The notes beneath the pieces were generated by a model. That model was not told where the DNA came from, did no database searches, and worked only from the letters and a program-made list of their open reading frames with translations. From NCBI RefSeq assembly GCF_001307155.1, contig NZ_CP012830.1, positions 4,462,501 through 4,526,500 on the forward strand: a DNA stretch of 64,000 nucleotides. Reading direction: 5' to 3'. The stretch is from Pseudomonas fluorescens (GTDB lineage: Bacteria; Pseudomonadota; Gammaproteobacteria; Pseudomonadales; Pseudomonadaceae). The position numbers were made by a program, and so were the translations under genes. Of the stretch, positions 32,204 through 40,797 are shown in pieces. Every line of letters begins with the position of its first letter. Position 1 is the first letter of the stretch.

Positions 32204-33802
32204 ATGCCTTACCCTTCAAGGATGACGCTTTTGCCTACCCCCATTCACGACCCTCATTACACCCCCGGCGGCCCGCTTAAACGCCTGCCGCTGCGCAAGG
32301 CTGCGATGATGTTTGTTGCGGCGGTTTGCCTGTGTTTGTGTGGTTTGCTTTACCTGCAACTGGAACAGTCCCGGCGCTACGATTTGTCGTTGGCTGAGGT
32401 GGCGTCGTCGAACCTGACGCGGGCGATGGCGCAGCAGGCGCAAGACACGTTTTTGGGCGCGGACCTGGTGATGACCAGCCTGGTCGACTGGATTCAGGCA
32501 GAGGGTTTTGGCGTAATGCAGAACCCGCGGCTGCAACAGATCTTCGCACGTCGGGTGCAGGCGCTCGAGCAGTTACACGGGCTGTTTCTGTTCGATAAAA
32601 ACGGCCAGTGGGTGGTGACATCGTTTGATGACTTGCCGCGTCGCGGAGGTGTGGCCGATCGCGACTACTTCAAGTTCCATCAGCAGAATCCTACCTTGCT
32701 CGCGCACATTGGGCCGGCGATTCGTAGCCGGCAGAATGGCGAGTGGATCATTCCGATTTCCCGGCGGATAAACGACCCGCATGGCGAGTTCCAGGGCGTG
32801 CTGCTGGCCGGGATCAAGCTGTCGTACTTCGATCAGTTCTTCAAGAGCTTCAGCATCGATGACAACGGCGTGATGTTTCTGGCGTTGTCGGACGGTACGC
32901 TGCTGGCCAGGCGACCGTTCGAGGAAGCGCGAATAGGCGAGTCTCTGGCACATGGGGATATTTTCCAGAAGTACCTGCCCCATGCCAGTTTCGGCAATGG
33001 GATGATCCGTTCGGTGGTGGATAACGTGATCCGGCTATATGGCTATCGTCAGTTGGACGCCTACCCGCTGGTGGTTGCCGCGGCGACCCCGAAGGAGACG
33101 ATTCTTCGGGGCTGGTACGCCAACGCCTATCAATCCAGCGTCGTCGTCGCCCTGGTGGTGCTCGGTGTAGGTTTGTTCGGTTGGGTATTTGTGCTGCAGG
33201 TTCGCAATGGTGAGCTTATCGAGGCGGATTTGCGGACTGCGCAAGAGCAGCTGGAAGTGATCGCGACTCACGATAGCCTGACCGGGTTGGCGAATCGTCG
33301 GCTGTTCGAGCGGGCGCTGGACATCGAATTTGCACGGGGTGCGCGCCAACAGAGTTCGTTGAGCCTGATCATGCTCGATATCGATTTTTTCAAACGTTAC
33401 AACGATGCCTACGGTCATGTGGCGGGGGATCAGTGCCTGGCGGAAGTGGCGCGCGCGGTAAACAGTTGTTGTCTGCGCAAATCCGACCTGGCGGTGCGTT
33501 ATGGCGGTGAAGAGTTTGCGGTGCTGTTGCCCGACACGGACATTCACGGCGCCTTTACGATTGCCGAGCAGATCCGCCACAGTCTCAAGGACAAGCACAT
33601 CATCCATTCAGGCGCGCCTTCGGGGCATCTGACGGTGAGCCTGGGCTGTTATGCGTTTGTGCCCAAAGACGGGGATAGCATCGAAATGTTTATCGAGCGG
33701 GCAGACGCGGCGTTGTATCAGGCGAAAAACTTGGGTCGAAACCGCACGGTGGTAATGTCGATGGAAGGAAATCCTGAAGTGGTCGTGCATCCAGAAGTCT
33801 GA
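32204..33802 (+). CDS. Diguanylate cyclase with periplasmic Cache sensor
   Basis: A 532-residue membrane protein: TM1 (about 33–53), a periplasmic Cache-type sensor domain (about 60–335; GVADRDYFKFHQQ and GAIRS-like PAIRSRQNGEWIIPISRRI are typical of dCache), TM2 (about 345–367), and a GGDEF domain (about 385–520). The active-site motif is YGGEEF, intact, and the inhibitory I-site RKSD lies five residues before it, so it should make cyclic-di-GMP with product inhibition. Nothing marks the ligand. The ATG at 32204 is chosen; 32222 is possible. Confidence 0.88.
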   Translation: MPYPSRMTLLPTPIHDPHYTPGGPLKRLPLRKAAMMFVAAVCLCLCGLLYLQLEQSRRYDLSLAEVASSNLTRAMAQQAQDTFLGADLVMTSLVDWIQAEGFGVMQNPRLQQIFARRVQALEQLHGLFLFDKNGQWVVTSFDDLPRRGGVADRDYFKFHQQNPTLLAHIGPAIRSRQNGEWIIPISRRINDPHGEFQGVLLAGIKLSYFDQFFKSFSIDDNGVMFLALSDGTLLARRPFEEARIGESLAHGDIFQKYLPHASFGNGMIRSVVDNVIRLYGYRQLDAYPLVVAAATPKETILRGWYANAYQSSVVVALVVLGVGLFGWVFVLQVRNGELIEADLRTAQEQLEVIATHDSLTGLANRRLFERALDIEFARGARQQSSLSLIMLDIDFFKRYNDAYGHVAGDQCLAEVARAVNSCCLRKSDLAVRYGGEEFAVLLPDTDIHGAFTIAEQIRHSLKDKHIIHSGAPSGHLTVSLGCYAFVPKDGDSIEMFIERADAALYQAKNLGRNRTVVMSMEGNPEVVVHPEV

Positions 33803-33867
33803 TGAAAGGGCGGGGCGCGGTTGCACAGTGGACCCGCCTGTAATGTTTGTTTTTTATGAGGCACCAC

Positions 33868-34767
33868 ATGAAGTATTCACCTTCGCGACGTTCATTGTTG
33901 AAGGCAGGTCTGACACTGCCATTGATCACACTGGTCGTTCCGGCCTGGGCTAACGCTTCGGCTGCGGATAAACCGCTGGCCGAGTTGTACAAGAAACTTG
34001 CCGAGTTGGAGAACAGTGCGAAAGGTCGATTGGGCGTTGCCTTGATCAACACTGCCAATGGTCACGAGATTCAGTATCGGGGCGGTGAGCGTTTTCCGTT
34101 CTGCAGTACTTTCAAGTTGATGTTGGCCGCAGCGGTGTTGCACAAAAGCATGGCTGAGCCGGGGTTGCTGGAAAAGCATATTGCCTATGCTGAAGCCGAC
34201 CTGCTGTCTTACGCCCCCATCGCCAAACAGAATCTGGAACAGGGCATGAGCATCGCGCAGCTGTGCGCCGCCACGTTGCAATACAGCGATAACACTGCCG
34301 CCAACTTGTTGATCAAGGAGTTAGGTGGAGTGGCAGCGGTTAACCTGTTTGCCAAAGGCCTGGGTGATCCGGCGTTCCGGCTGGATCGCCAGGAGCCGGA
34401 GTTGAATACGGCCATTCCTGAAGATCAGCGTGATACCACGACACCGGCAGCGATGGCCGCCAGCGTGCAGAAAGTGGTGCTGGGTGATGCGTTGGCAACG
34501 CCACAGCGCGAGCAGTTGGTGACCTGGCTCAAGGGCAACACCACTGGCGATGCGAGCATTCGGGCCGGCACACCGACGGGTTGGATCGTCGGCGATAAAA
34601 CCGGTAGCGGCGACTACGGCACCACAAACGATGTGGCGGTGCTTTGGCCACAGACAGGCGCACCCGTGGTGCTCGCGGTTTACTTCACCCAACATCAAAA
34701 AGACGCCGAAGCGCGTCGTGATGTTCTGGCGTCTGCCACCCGTTTGGTGATGGCGCACGTGTCCTGA
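33868..34767 (+). CDS. Class A beta-lactamase
   Basis: A 299-residue serine beta-lactamase. Motifs: Ser80-TFK83 (S70xxK73), Ser140-DN (SDN loop), Glu176-PELN180 (omega loop) and Lys244-TGSG. The N-terminus (SRRSLLKAG) is a twin-arginine signal, so the enzyme is exported folded. The ATG at 33868 is preferred because GAGG lies 6–9 bases upstream. A Cys precedes the active Ser, but no second Cys is visible at the KTG region, so the disulfide of class A carbapenemases is not supported. It hydrolyses beta-lactams; spectrum cannot be read from sequence. An arylamine N-acetyltransferase gene follows 14 bases on. No ampR-like gene adjoins it. Confidence 0.93.
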   Translation: MKYSPSRRSLLKAGLTLPLITLVVPAWANASAADKPLAELYKKLAELENSAKGRLGVALINTANGHEIQYRGGERFPFCSTFKLMLAAAVLHKSMAEPGLLEKHIAYAEADLLSYAPIAKQNLEQGMSIAQLCAATLQYSDNTAANLLIKELGGVAAVNLFAKGLGDPAFRLDRQEPELNTAIPEDQRDTTTPAAMAASVQKVVLGDALATPQREQLVTWLKGNTTGDASIRAGTPTGWIVGDKTGSGDYGTTNDVAVLWPQTGAPVVLAVYFTQHQKDAEARRDVLASATRLVMAHVS

Positions 34768-34781
34768 GCAAGGAGCCATTG

Positions 34782-35621
34782 ATGATTCAGGCTGAACTAT
34801 CGAACGTTGACCTCTACCTGAAACGCCTCGGTTATGACACGCCGCCGTCGCCCACGCTCGACACCCTTCGCGAGTTGCAGTCGCGTCATACCGCAACGTT
34901 CCCTTTTGAAACCCTGTCGACGATGTTGTGGGTTCCGGTGCCCATCGACCTGCCTTCGGTCGAGCGCAAAGTCCTGCATGATGGGCGAGGCGGCTACTGT
35001 TACGAACTCAACAACATGTTCCTAGCCCTGCTTCAGCAACTGGGGTTCGAAGCCCGAGGGATCACCGGGCGGGTGGTGATGGGCGGTCCTGAAGACGCGT
35101 TGACCGCGCGCACTCACCGCTTGAGCCTGGTCACCCTGGACGGGGTTCGTTACATCGCGGATGTCGGCTTCGGCGGCATGGTACCCACGGCGCCGCTGCG
35201 CCTTGATACTGAAGAGGAGCAGCCGACCGGTCATGAACCGTACCGCATCGTTCGCCAGGACAGCAGCTACGCGTTGCGCGCGAAGGTCGCGGGCGAGTGG
35301 CGGCCGATGTATGTGTTCGATCTTCAGGTTCAGTCAGACATCGATTACCAGATCGGCAACTGGTATGCCTCGACCCATCCCGACTCTCCGTTTCGGGGGC
35401 AATTGAAGGTGGCGCGCACCGGGCCAGGGATGCGCCGCACGCTCAACAACGGCAGCTATGCCATTCACCGGATGGGCCAGGAGAGCGAGCGCCGGCAGCT
35501 CACGAATGCTGATGAAGTGATTGCGGTGCTGGAGCGCGAGTTCGACATTCGCGTGCCGCAGCATCCAGAGTTGAGGCAGGTGCTGGCGCAGCTGGTCAGC
35601 TCAAGCGAAAGACCTGACTGA
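34782..35621 (+). CDS. Arylamine N-acetyltransferase
   Basis: A 279-residue NAT enzyme. The catalytic triad is complete: Cys73 in RGGYCYELN, His112 in ARTHRLSL and Asp127 in IADVGFGG. It transfers acetyl from acetyl-CoA to arylamines and hydrazines, detoxifying aromatic drugs and natural products. AAGGAG precedes the ATG at 34782; the gene begins 14 bases after the beta-lactamase stop, so the two form a small resistance/detoxification unit. Confidence 0.93.
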   Translation: MIQAELSNVDLYLKRLGYDTPPSPTLDTLRELQSRHTATFPFETLSTMLWVPVPIDLPSVERKVLHDGRGGYCYELNNMFLALLQQLGFEARGITGRVVMGGPEDALTARTHRLSLVTLDGVRYIADVGFGGMVPTAPLRLDTEEEQPTGHEPYRIVRQDSSYALRAKVAGEWRPMYVFDLQVQSDIDYQIGNWYASTHPDSPFRGQLKVARTGPGMRRTLNNGSYAIHRMGQESERRQLTNADEVIAVLEREFDIRVPQHPELRQVLAQLVSSSERPD

Positions 35622-35629
35622 GCGCTGCG

Positions 35630-36010
35630 TCAGGCATGGTTCAGTGTTCGAGTCGCTTTGGGTTTTGCCTTCGGGCTGTGCTCGGCTTCGAGCATCCGGT
35701 TGATTTCACTGGCTGCCACACTCAACGTCTGCTCCAGTGATTTCAGTTCAGCAGCGGTAATGCCCTTCTTCAGGTGTTTGATGCCTGCGTCAATGGCAGA
35801 GGCAGGCGTCGGACCCTGACCTTTTGCGTTCAGCAAGGCTTGGCGCAAGGTATTGTTGATCACGGTCTGATAGCCATATCCCGCACTCTCTGCGAGCTCG
35901 CGTGCTGCCTCTATCACGGCGTCATCGAGCATGATGGTGATGCGGGTCTTGCCTTTACTGGCGGCAACCGGCCCACGTTTGGCGCTGCTGAAGTCGTATT
36001 CTTCTTTCAT
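35630..36010 (-). CDS. brnA: BrnA-family antitoxin
   Basis: A 126-residue protein with the BrnA core: KTRITIMLDDAVIEAARELAESAGYGYQTVINNTLRQALL, a ribbon-helix-helix DNA-binding domain, followed by an extended Lys-rich tail. It neutralises BrnT by binding it and represses the operon promoter. It begins 3 bases after the brnT stop. The C-terminal tail (residues 80–126) is longer than in the original Brucella BrnA. Confidence 0.88.
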   Translation of the reverse strand: MKEEYDFSSAKRGPVAASKGKTRITIMLDDAVIEAARELAESAGYGYQTVINNTLRQALLNAKGQGPTPASAIDAGIKHLKKGITAAELKSLEQTLSVAASEINRMLEAEHSPKAKPKATRTLNHA

Positions 36011-36013
36011 GGT

Positions 36014-36298
36014 TCAAGCCTCCAGGTATTGGCGGCGCTCATTGTGGGTGGCGATGCGAGCAGAAATGATTCGAACGAAGTTCGGATCGCGGTAGGTGTA
36101 GACAACCACCAGTACCCGGCCCACAGCATCCTTACCCATAACGATCCACCGTTGCTCATCATGGTCGCTGTCCAGGAGCGTCAGGGCATTGTTGTCGTAG
36201 AAAAGCGGTTCTGTGTCGGCGAGACTGATGCCCTTGTGCTTCCTTTTGTTTGCAGCGTTTTTTACTTCGTCGTACTGAATGTCGAACGTCTTAATTAT
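36014..36298 (-). pseudogene. brnT: BrnT-family ribonuclease toxin with no normal start codon
   Basis: The frame gives about 94 residues: IIKTFDIQYDEVKNAANKRK, HKGISLADTEPLFYD, then LVVVYTYRDPNFVRIISARI and ERRQYLEA, a complete BrnT fold (type II toxin ribonuclease). No ATG, GTG or TTG lies in frame before the conserved N-terminus. An ATG at 36302–36300 is separated from the ATA ATT AAG codons by one base (36299), so a single-base insertion seems to have moved it out of frame; there it meets TAA within two codons. Either the toxin is silenced, or translation uses a rare ATA/ATT start. The antitoxin gene brnA follows intact. Confidence 0.75.
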
Positions 36299-36518
36299 GC
36301 ATACTTTATATGTATAAAAAAGGCAGCGAGTGAACCGTTGATCGCTGAAGAGACTTGAACGTTAGTCGTCGTGGGGGAGGGGCCGAGGGAAGAACTATTT
36401 CAAGGTTTTGATGTGGGACTGCAAATACCGGCCGGCAAACTGTATACAACTCTATAGACATTTGTCTTGAGTATTGAATACAGTGTGCGCATAACAAAAA
36501 CCAGGGAACCCCCTCACG

Positions 36519-38039
36519 ATGAAAACGCCCTCTGTTTCACACCAGCGGCCTGAGGATGAAAACCTCGGGGTCGGCGCGAATATGGCTTACGGCCTGCAAC
36601 ACGTTCTGACCATGTATGGCGGTATCGTTGCGGTACCACTGATCATCGGCCAGGCGGCCGGGCTTTCTCCGGCCGACATCGGTTTGTTGATTGCGGCGTC
36701 ACTGTTTGCGGGGGGCTTGGCGACATTGCTGCAAACCCTCGGATTACCGTTTTTCGGCTGTCAGTTGCCGCTGGTTCAGGGCGTTTCGTTCTCGGGTGTC
36801 GCGACCATGGTGGCGATTGTCGGCAGCGGTGGTGAGGGCGGTTTTCAGTCGATTCTGGGGGCGGTGGTCGCCGCCTCGCTGATCGGGCTGCTGATCACGC
36901 CGGTGTTCTCTCGAATTACCAAGTTCTTCCCGCCGTTGGTCACCGGTATCGTGATCACCACCATCGGCCTGACGCTGATGCCGGTGGCAGCGCGCTGGGC
37001 CATGGGCGGTAACAGCCACGCCGAAAGCTTCGGCAGCATGGCGAATATCGGGCTGGCGGCATTGACGCTGGCACTGGTGCTGATGTTGAGCAAGATCGGC
37101 AGCGCCACGATCTCCCGCTTGTCGATTCTGTTGGCCATGGTGATCGGTACGGTGATTGCGGTGTTCCTTGGCATGGCCGACTTTTCGACGGTGACTCAGG
37201 GGCCGATGTTTGGCTTCCCGGCACCGTTCCACTTCGGCATGCCGACCTTCCACTTCGCAGCGATCCTGTCGATGTGCATTGTGATCATGGTGACGCTGGT
37301 GGAAACCTCTGCGGACATTCTGGCGGTCGGTGAAATCATTGGCACCAAGGTTGATTCCAGGCGTCTGGGCAATGGGCTGCGGGCTGACATGCTGTCGAGC
37401 ATGATCGCGCCGATCTTTGGCTCCTTCACTCAAAGTGCCTTTGCCCAGAACGTCGGGCTGGTGGCGGTGACCGGGATCAAGAGCCGCTATGTGGTGGCCA
37501 CCGGCGGGGTGTTCCTGGTGGTGCTCGGGCTGTTGCCGGTGATGGGGCGCGTGATCGCCGCTGTGCCGACATCCGTCCTCGGCGGTGCCGGTATCGTGCT
37601 GTTTGGCACCGTGGCGGCGAGTGGTATACGTACGCTGTCCAAGGTCGATTACCGCAACAACGTGAACCTGATCATCGTCGCCACTTCCATCGGCTTCGGC
37701 ATGATCCCCATCGCCGCTCCCAACTTCTACGATCACTTCCCTGGCTGGTTTGCGACCATCTTCCATTCCGGCATCAGCTCGTCGGCGATCATGGCGATCG
37801 CACTCAACCTGACCTTTAACCACTTCACCACCGGTAACTCGGACCAGCAGTCGGTCTTTGCTGCCGGCACCGAACGGACCTTGCGTTTCCAGGATCTGGC
37901 GGCGTTGCGCGAAGGGGATTACTTCAGTCGCGGCAAGCTGCATGACTGCGACGGTAACGAAGTCCCGGTGGTGGTGGATTCATCCCACGGCCCGACGGAG
38001 CATCATGCGGAGCATGCCAAAAGCGGTGAGCATGTCTGA
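36519..38039 (+). CDS. Nucleobase:cation symporter-2 family purine permease
   Basis: A 506-residue membrane protein with about 12–14 spans. The NCS2/NAT signature is in QNVGLVAVTGIKSRYVVATGG (about 310–330) and the start YGLQHVLTMYGG is characteristic. The subgroup transports xanthine or uric acid. A hydrophilic C-terminal tail of about 70 residues ends in a His-rich segment (EHHAEHAKSGEHV). Monocistronic with a strong terminator; the upstream region (36311–36518) has TGTATAC-type short palindromes that may bind a regulator. Confidence 0.92.
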   Translation: MKTPSVSHQRPEDENLGVGANMAYGLQHVLTMYGGIVAVPLIIGQAAGLSPADIGLLIAASLFAGGLATLLQTLGLPFFGCQLPLVQGVSFSGVATMVAIVGSGGEGGFQSILGAVVAASLIGLLITPVFSRITKFFPPLVTGIVITTIGLTLMPVAARWAMGGNSHAESFGSMANIGLAALTLALVLMLSKIGSATISRLSILLAMVIGTVIAVFLGMADFSTVTQGPMFGFPAPFHFGMPTFHFAAILSMCIVIMVTLVETSADILAVGEIIGTKVDSRRLGNGLRADMLSSMIAPIFGSFTQSAFAQNVGLVAVTGIKSRYVVATGGVFLVVLGLLPVMGRVIAAVPTSVLGGAGIVLFGTVAASGIRTLSKVDYRNNVNLIIVATSIGFGMIPIAAPNFYDHFPGWFATIFHSGISSSAIMAIALNLTFNHFTTGNSDQQSVFAAGTERTLRFQDLAALREGDYFSRGKLHDCDGNEVPVVVDSSHGPTEHHAEHAKSGEHV

Positions 38040-38093
38040 CGACACTGTGCAGAGCGGCGCCTGACCGACGACGCGCTCACAATCGATAAACAG

Positions 38094-38131
38094 AAGGGCA
38101 GAGGGGATCGCATCCCTTCTGCCCTTTTTGC
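38094..38131 (+). terminator. Terminator after the purine permease gene
   Basis: AAGGGCAGAGGGGAT and ATCCCTTCTGCCCTT form a 15-base stem (with one mismatch) and a T run follows. Confidence 0.8.
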
Positions 38132-38173
38132 ATGGCGCATTCCGACTGACAGTCGACAAGTCGCAGTGGAGGG

Positions 38174-38686
38174 CTAGGGGCGACTGGCCTCGCTGGCGAT
38201 CAGCATCATTGCCGCCGAGAGCGTGTGGCCATCGGTGATCTGGCCGGCGGTGATCATGGCCATCAGTTCCTGGCGGGTGATGAACAAAAGATCATCCACC
38301 TCGCCATCGGTTGTGTCGGTGGCTTGTGTATCGAGGTAGACCTGGCACACCGCAACCGCACTGGCAATCAGCGATGTGTTGCTGTGCAGCAAGCCCAACT
38401 CCTTGACCTTCAACGCCTGCCAGCCCGTTTCCTCCAGCAGCTCGCGGGCCACCGCGTCGCAGGCGGTTTCGTTCTCGTCGATGGCGCCCCGCGGGAACTC
38501 GATGGACATCCCGCCAATGGCCCGGCGCTTGAGGTTGACCAGCATCAACCGGCCGTCTTCAAGGGTCGGTACGGCCACCACGCCGTTGATAGCCCGGGCT
38601 TCCTTGATGATGAAGTAGCCGTTCTCGCGGACCACGTTGAAGTATGGGGTTTCCAGCAGGCACTGGGATTCGGTGACAGGCTTCAT
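38174..38686 (-). CDS. NUDIX hydrolase (ADP-ribose pyrophosphatase-like)
   Basis: A 170-residue NUDIX protein. The box GAIDENETACDAVARELLEETGW matches GX5EX7REUXEEXGU with all metal-binding Glu residues. It probably hydrolyses ADP-ribose or a similar dinucleotide to AMP and a phosphosugar. It sits 8 bases after the NrtR-like gene at 38695, in the NAD salvage block, which supports an NAD-turnover role: removing ADP-ribose formed from NAD. No signal peptide. Confidence 0.88.
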   Translation of the reverse strand: MKPVTESQCLLETPYFNVVRENGYFIIKEARAINGVVAVPTLEDGRLMLVNLKRRAIGGMSIEFPRGAIDENETACDAVARELLEETGWQALKVKELGLLHSNTSLIASAVAVCQVYLDTQATDTTDGEVDDLLFITRQELMAMITAGQITDGHTLSAAMMLIASEASRP

Positions 38687-38694
38687 GCGCGGTA

Positions 38695-39402
38695 TTACTC
38701 CAGAAAGCAGCGATCGAAAAGGTAGAGGTTGGCGGGTTTGAGGTTTTCCAGCGTGGCTTGCGGGCGGCCACCGTCGCCGCTTTTTTTGCGCCCGGTCTCT
38801 TGCAGGTAGCCGGCCTCGATCATCTTCAGCAGGCGTTGGCGGATGCTGGTCTTGAGCACCGGTCGTTCAAGCACCAGGGAGAATATGCTCACCGCTTCGG
38901 GCGCGCTGAATTCGTTGCCGAGGAACATCAACGGCAGGCTGCTGTACAACGACTTGGAGAACAGGCGCTCCTGCACCGAGGCCACCAGGCTGTTGTGATC
39001 GAAGGGCAGTCTGGTCGAGGCTTCGGCCACGTCTTTGAGCGGGAAAAATCCCTGGTGTTCGGCCGGCGGGACCGCATCGCTGACGATGGCGAGGTAGAAG
39101 GTCGACGACGACCAGCAGCGCGGATCGCGGAACGCGTCGCCGACCGTGCCGACCTGCTCGATCCAGGCCAGCGGCATGCCGACTTTTTTCGAGGCGCGCA
39201 GGCGCTCCACGGCGTCGTTCAGCGTGAGGTCTTCGACCCCGCCATTGACCACGATCCCGGGGAGTGCCCAATGGCCGGCGAACGGTTCGGTTTCGCGGCG
39301 GTTCAGGAGGATTTCCAGCGCCTGGGTTTCCCGGCAATAGCGCAGCACACAAAGGTCGATGGTGTGCAGGTAAGCGCTTGGAGGGGGGATGCGGTCTGGC
39401 AT
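38695..39402 (-). CDS. nrtR: NrtR-like NAD-metabolism regulator (NUDIX + winged helix)
   Basis: About 235 residues: an N-terminal NUDIX-fold sensor domain (about 12–145; LCVLRYCRETQALEILLNRRE) in which the catalytic NUDIX Glu residues are degenerate, and a C-terminal winged helix (about 160–225; LKTSIRQRLLKMIEAGYLQETGRKKSG). This is the NrtR architecture: ADP-ribose binding releases the repressor from DNA. It starts one base after the stop of the adenylyltransferase gene, and two copies of a palindrome flank the divergent NAD genes. Start at 39402 is chosen over an in-frame ATG at 39432 that would overlap the upstream gene more. Confidence 0.85.
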   Translation of the reverse strand: MPDRIPPPSAYLHTIDLCVLRYCRETQALEILLNRRETEPFAGHWALPGIVVNGGVEDLTLNDAVERLRASKKVGMPLAWIEQVGTVGDAFRDPRCWSSSTFYLAIVSDAVPPAEHQGFFPLKDVAEASTRLPFDHNSLVASVQERLFSKSLYSSLPLMFLGNEFSAPEAVSIFSLVLERPVLKTSIRQRLLKMIEAGYLQETGRKKSGDGGRPQATLENLKPANLYLFDRCFLE

Positions 39403-39403
39403 G

Positions 39404-39949
39404 TCAGCTTCCGTGGGCAGCGTAGAGGTCATAGTTTACCGGATCCATGCCGGGTGCCATCCAGTGGGTGGGCAGCGACTCGCCCAAGGCCAGCCGTTCG
39501 CGCAGCACCGTACTGCGCACATGGATTTGTTCCTCGACGCAGATGATGGAAAAGCGCTCCAGCAACTCCGGGCCGCGATAGAAGGTTGGCAGCAGGTCAG
39601 CCACATCCTGGCCGACCACCAGGGCGATCTGTTTACCGTCCATGGCCAGGCTGTCGGCGAGATGGGCGAGCAGGGTGTAGCTGTAGATCGGACCTTCGAC
39701 GCCGCGCGCCACGATCTGTTCGACCCGGCTGGCACGCACTTCCGCGCAGCAAAGCGGCTGTACGTGCTCGACGATCGATTCCAGCCAGTTCAGGCGCAGT
39801 TCATAGTCGGCCATTCGTTTGCCGTAAGGGTGCCTGAAGCTGGGGGCCACCAGCAGACGCCTGGCCTGGCATGAGGCTTCGATCATCACCTGGGCGTGCC
39901 CGGCGTGAGGAGGGTTGAAGGCGCCGCCGTAGAGGGCTATTTCATACAT
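39404..39949 (-). CDS. NMN/NaMN adenylyltransferase (NadD/NadM type)
   Basis: A 181-residue nucleotidyltransferase. GGAFNPPHAGH is the phosphate loop with the HxGH motif, and VRSTVLRERL near residue 147 is the ISTTxxR-like second motif. It joins ATP with nicotinic acid or nicotinamide mononucleotide to make NaAD or NAD. It is probably an accessory copy to the housekeeping nadD. A palindrome at 39967–39981 lies 18 bases upstream of its start. It is translationally close to nrtR (one base apart). Confidence 0.85.
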   Translation of the reverse strand: MYEIALYGGAFNPPHAGHAQVMIEASCQARRLLVAPSFRHPYGKRMADYELRLNWLESIVEHVQPLCCAEVRASRVEQIVARGVEGPIYSYTLLAHLADSLAMDGKQIALVVGQDVADLLPTFYRGPELLERFSIICVEEQIHVRSTVLRERLALGESLPTHWMAPGMDPVNYDLYAAHGS

Positions 39950-39966
39950 GGCTGATCTCCCTGTTA

Positions 39967-39981
39967 GTACATGACGTGTAC
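39967..39981. promoter_or_regulatory. NrtR-type operator 1
   Basis: GTACATGACGTGTAC, a near-perfect palindrome, upstream of the adenylyltransferase–nrtR–NUDIX unit. The identical 15-mer recurs at 40095–40109. Recurrence on both sides of the divergent NAD genes supports NrtR binding. Confidence 0.75.
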
Positions 39982-40091
39982 CTTATCACCGAATCCGTTC
40001 AGACGAAACCATCTCCCATTGCTCACATGCATACAGATAATAGGCGGGATTCTTCGCGGTAAAAATATTTTCATGATCGGGTATTGCAATG

Positions 40092-40112
40092 AAAGTACAT
40101 GACGTGTACTTT
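40092..40112. promoter_or_regulatory. NrtR-type operator 2
   Basis: AAAGTACATGACGTGTACTTT contains the same 15-mer with A/T-flanking arms that extend the palindrome to 21 bases. It lies 28 bases before the nicotinamidase start, so binding would block its transcription. Confidence 0.75.
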
Positions 40113-40139
40113 TTGATCCATGCAAAGGAGAGACCCGAC

Positions 40140-40787
40140 ATGAACAGTCAGCCCCTGAAAACCGCTTCCTTCGATGTTGATGCGCAAAAGAGCTTCACGC
40201 CGTTGTGCCCTGATGAGCTGCCCGTGGCGGGCGGCGAGCAGATCGGCAGCGAGCTGAACTTCATGGCCACCCTGGCCAGCCTGCGTGTCGGCAGCAAGGA
40301 CGCTCATACGGCTCAGGCCCCGTGGGTGGTGGCCGAGCACTCGCAAATGTTCCAGTCGACCGGCCTCGAACACGCCGATATCACTTGGGTCAGCCACTGT
40401 GTCCCTGGCACTGAAGGCTTCACCCTGCTGGACGAGTTGCCGACCCCGTACGACTACGACTACTTCGTCTGGAAGGGTGTCGAGCCGGACCTGCACCCTT
40501 ACGGCGCCTGCTACCACGACCTGCACGCCAAGCTCTCCACCGGCGTGATCGAGTACCTGAACAGCCAGGGTGTGAAGCAGGTCATCGTCGGAGGCCTGGC
40601 GCTGGACTTCTGCGTCAAGACCACCGCCCTGCAACTGGCCGCTGCCGGTTTCAAGGTGATCATCCACTTGCCGGCCTGCCGGGCCATTAGTGAGGAGGGT
40701 GCGACTCAAGCCATTCAAGACATGCAACAAGCGGGAATCTCGGTGACCGCGACCCGCGAAGAAACCGCCAGTCTGGCAAGCGCATAA
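40140..40787 (+). CDS. pncA: Nicotinamidase (cysteine hydrolase family)
   Basis: A 215-residue isochorismatase-fold hydrolase. The catalytic Asp is in FDVDAQKSF, a Lys is in FVWKGVEP, and the nucleophilic Cys is in GLALDFCVKTTAL. It converts nicotinamide to nicotinate, the first step of the salvage route completed by the next two genes. AAGGAG precedes the ATG at 40140. It heads the operon pncA–pncB–nadE; an in-frame ATG at 40089 lies inside the operator and is rejected as start. Confidence 0.9.
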   Translation: MNSQPLKTASFDVDAQKSFTPLCPDELPVAGGEQIGSELNFMATLASLRVGSKDAHTAQAPWVVAEHSQMFQSTGLEHADITWVSHCVPGTEGFTLLDELPTPYDYDYFVWKGVEPDLHPYGACYHDLHAKLSTGVIEYLNSQGVKQVIVGGLALDFCVKTTALQLAAAGFKVIIHLPACRAISEEGATQAIQDMQQAGISVTATREETASLASA

Positions 40788-40797
40788 GGAAGAAAAC

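Noticed and set aside
36744..37943. 399-codon frame antisense to the purine permease, rich in His, Gln and Arg
   Set aside because: Composition is the usual antisense image of hydrophobic membrane spans; it is not a protein-like sequence.
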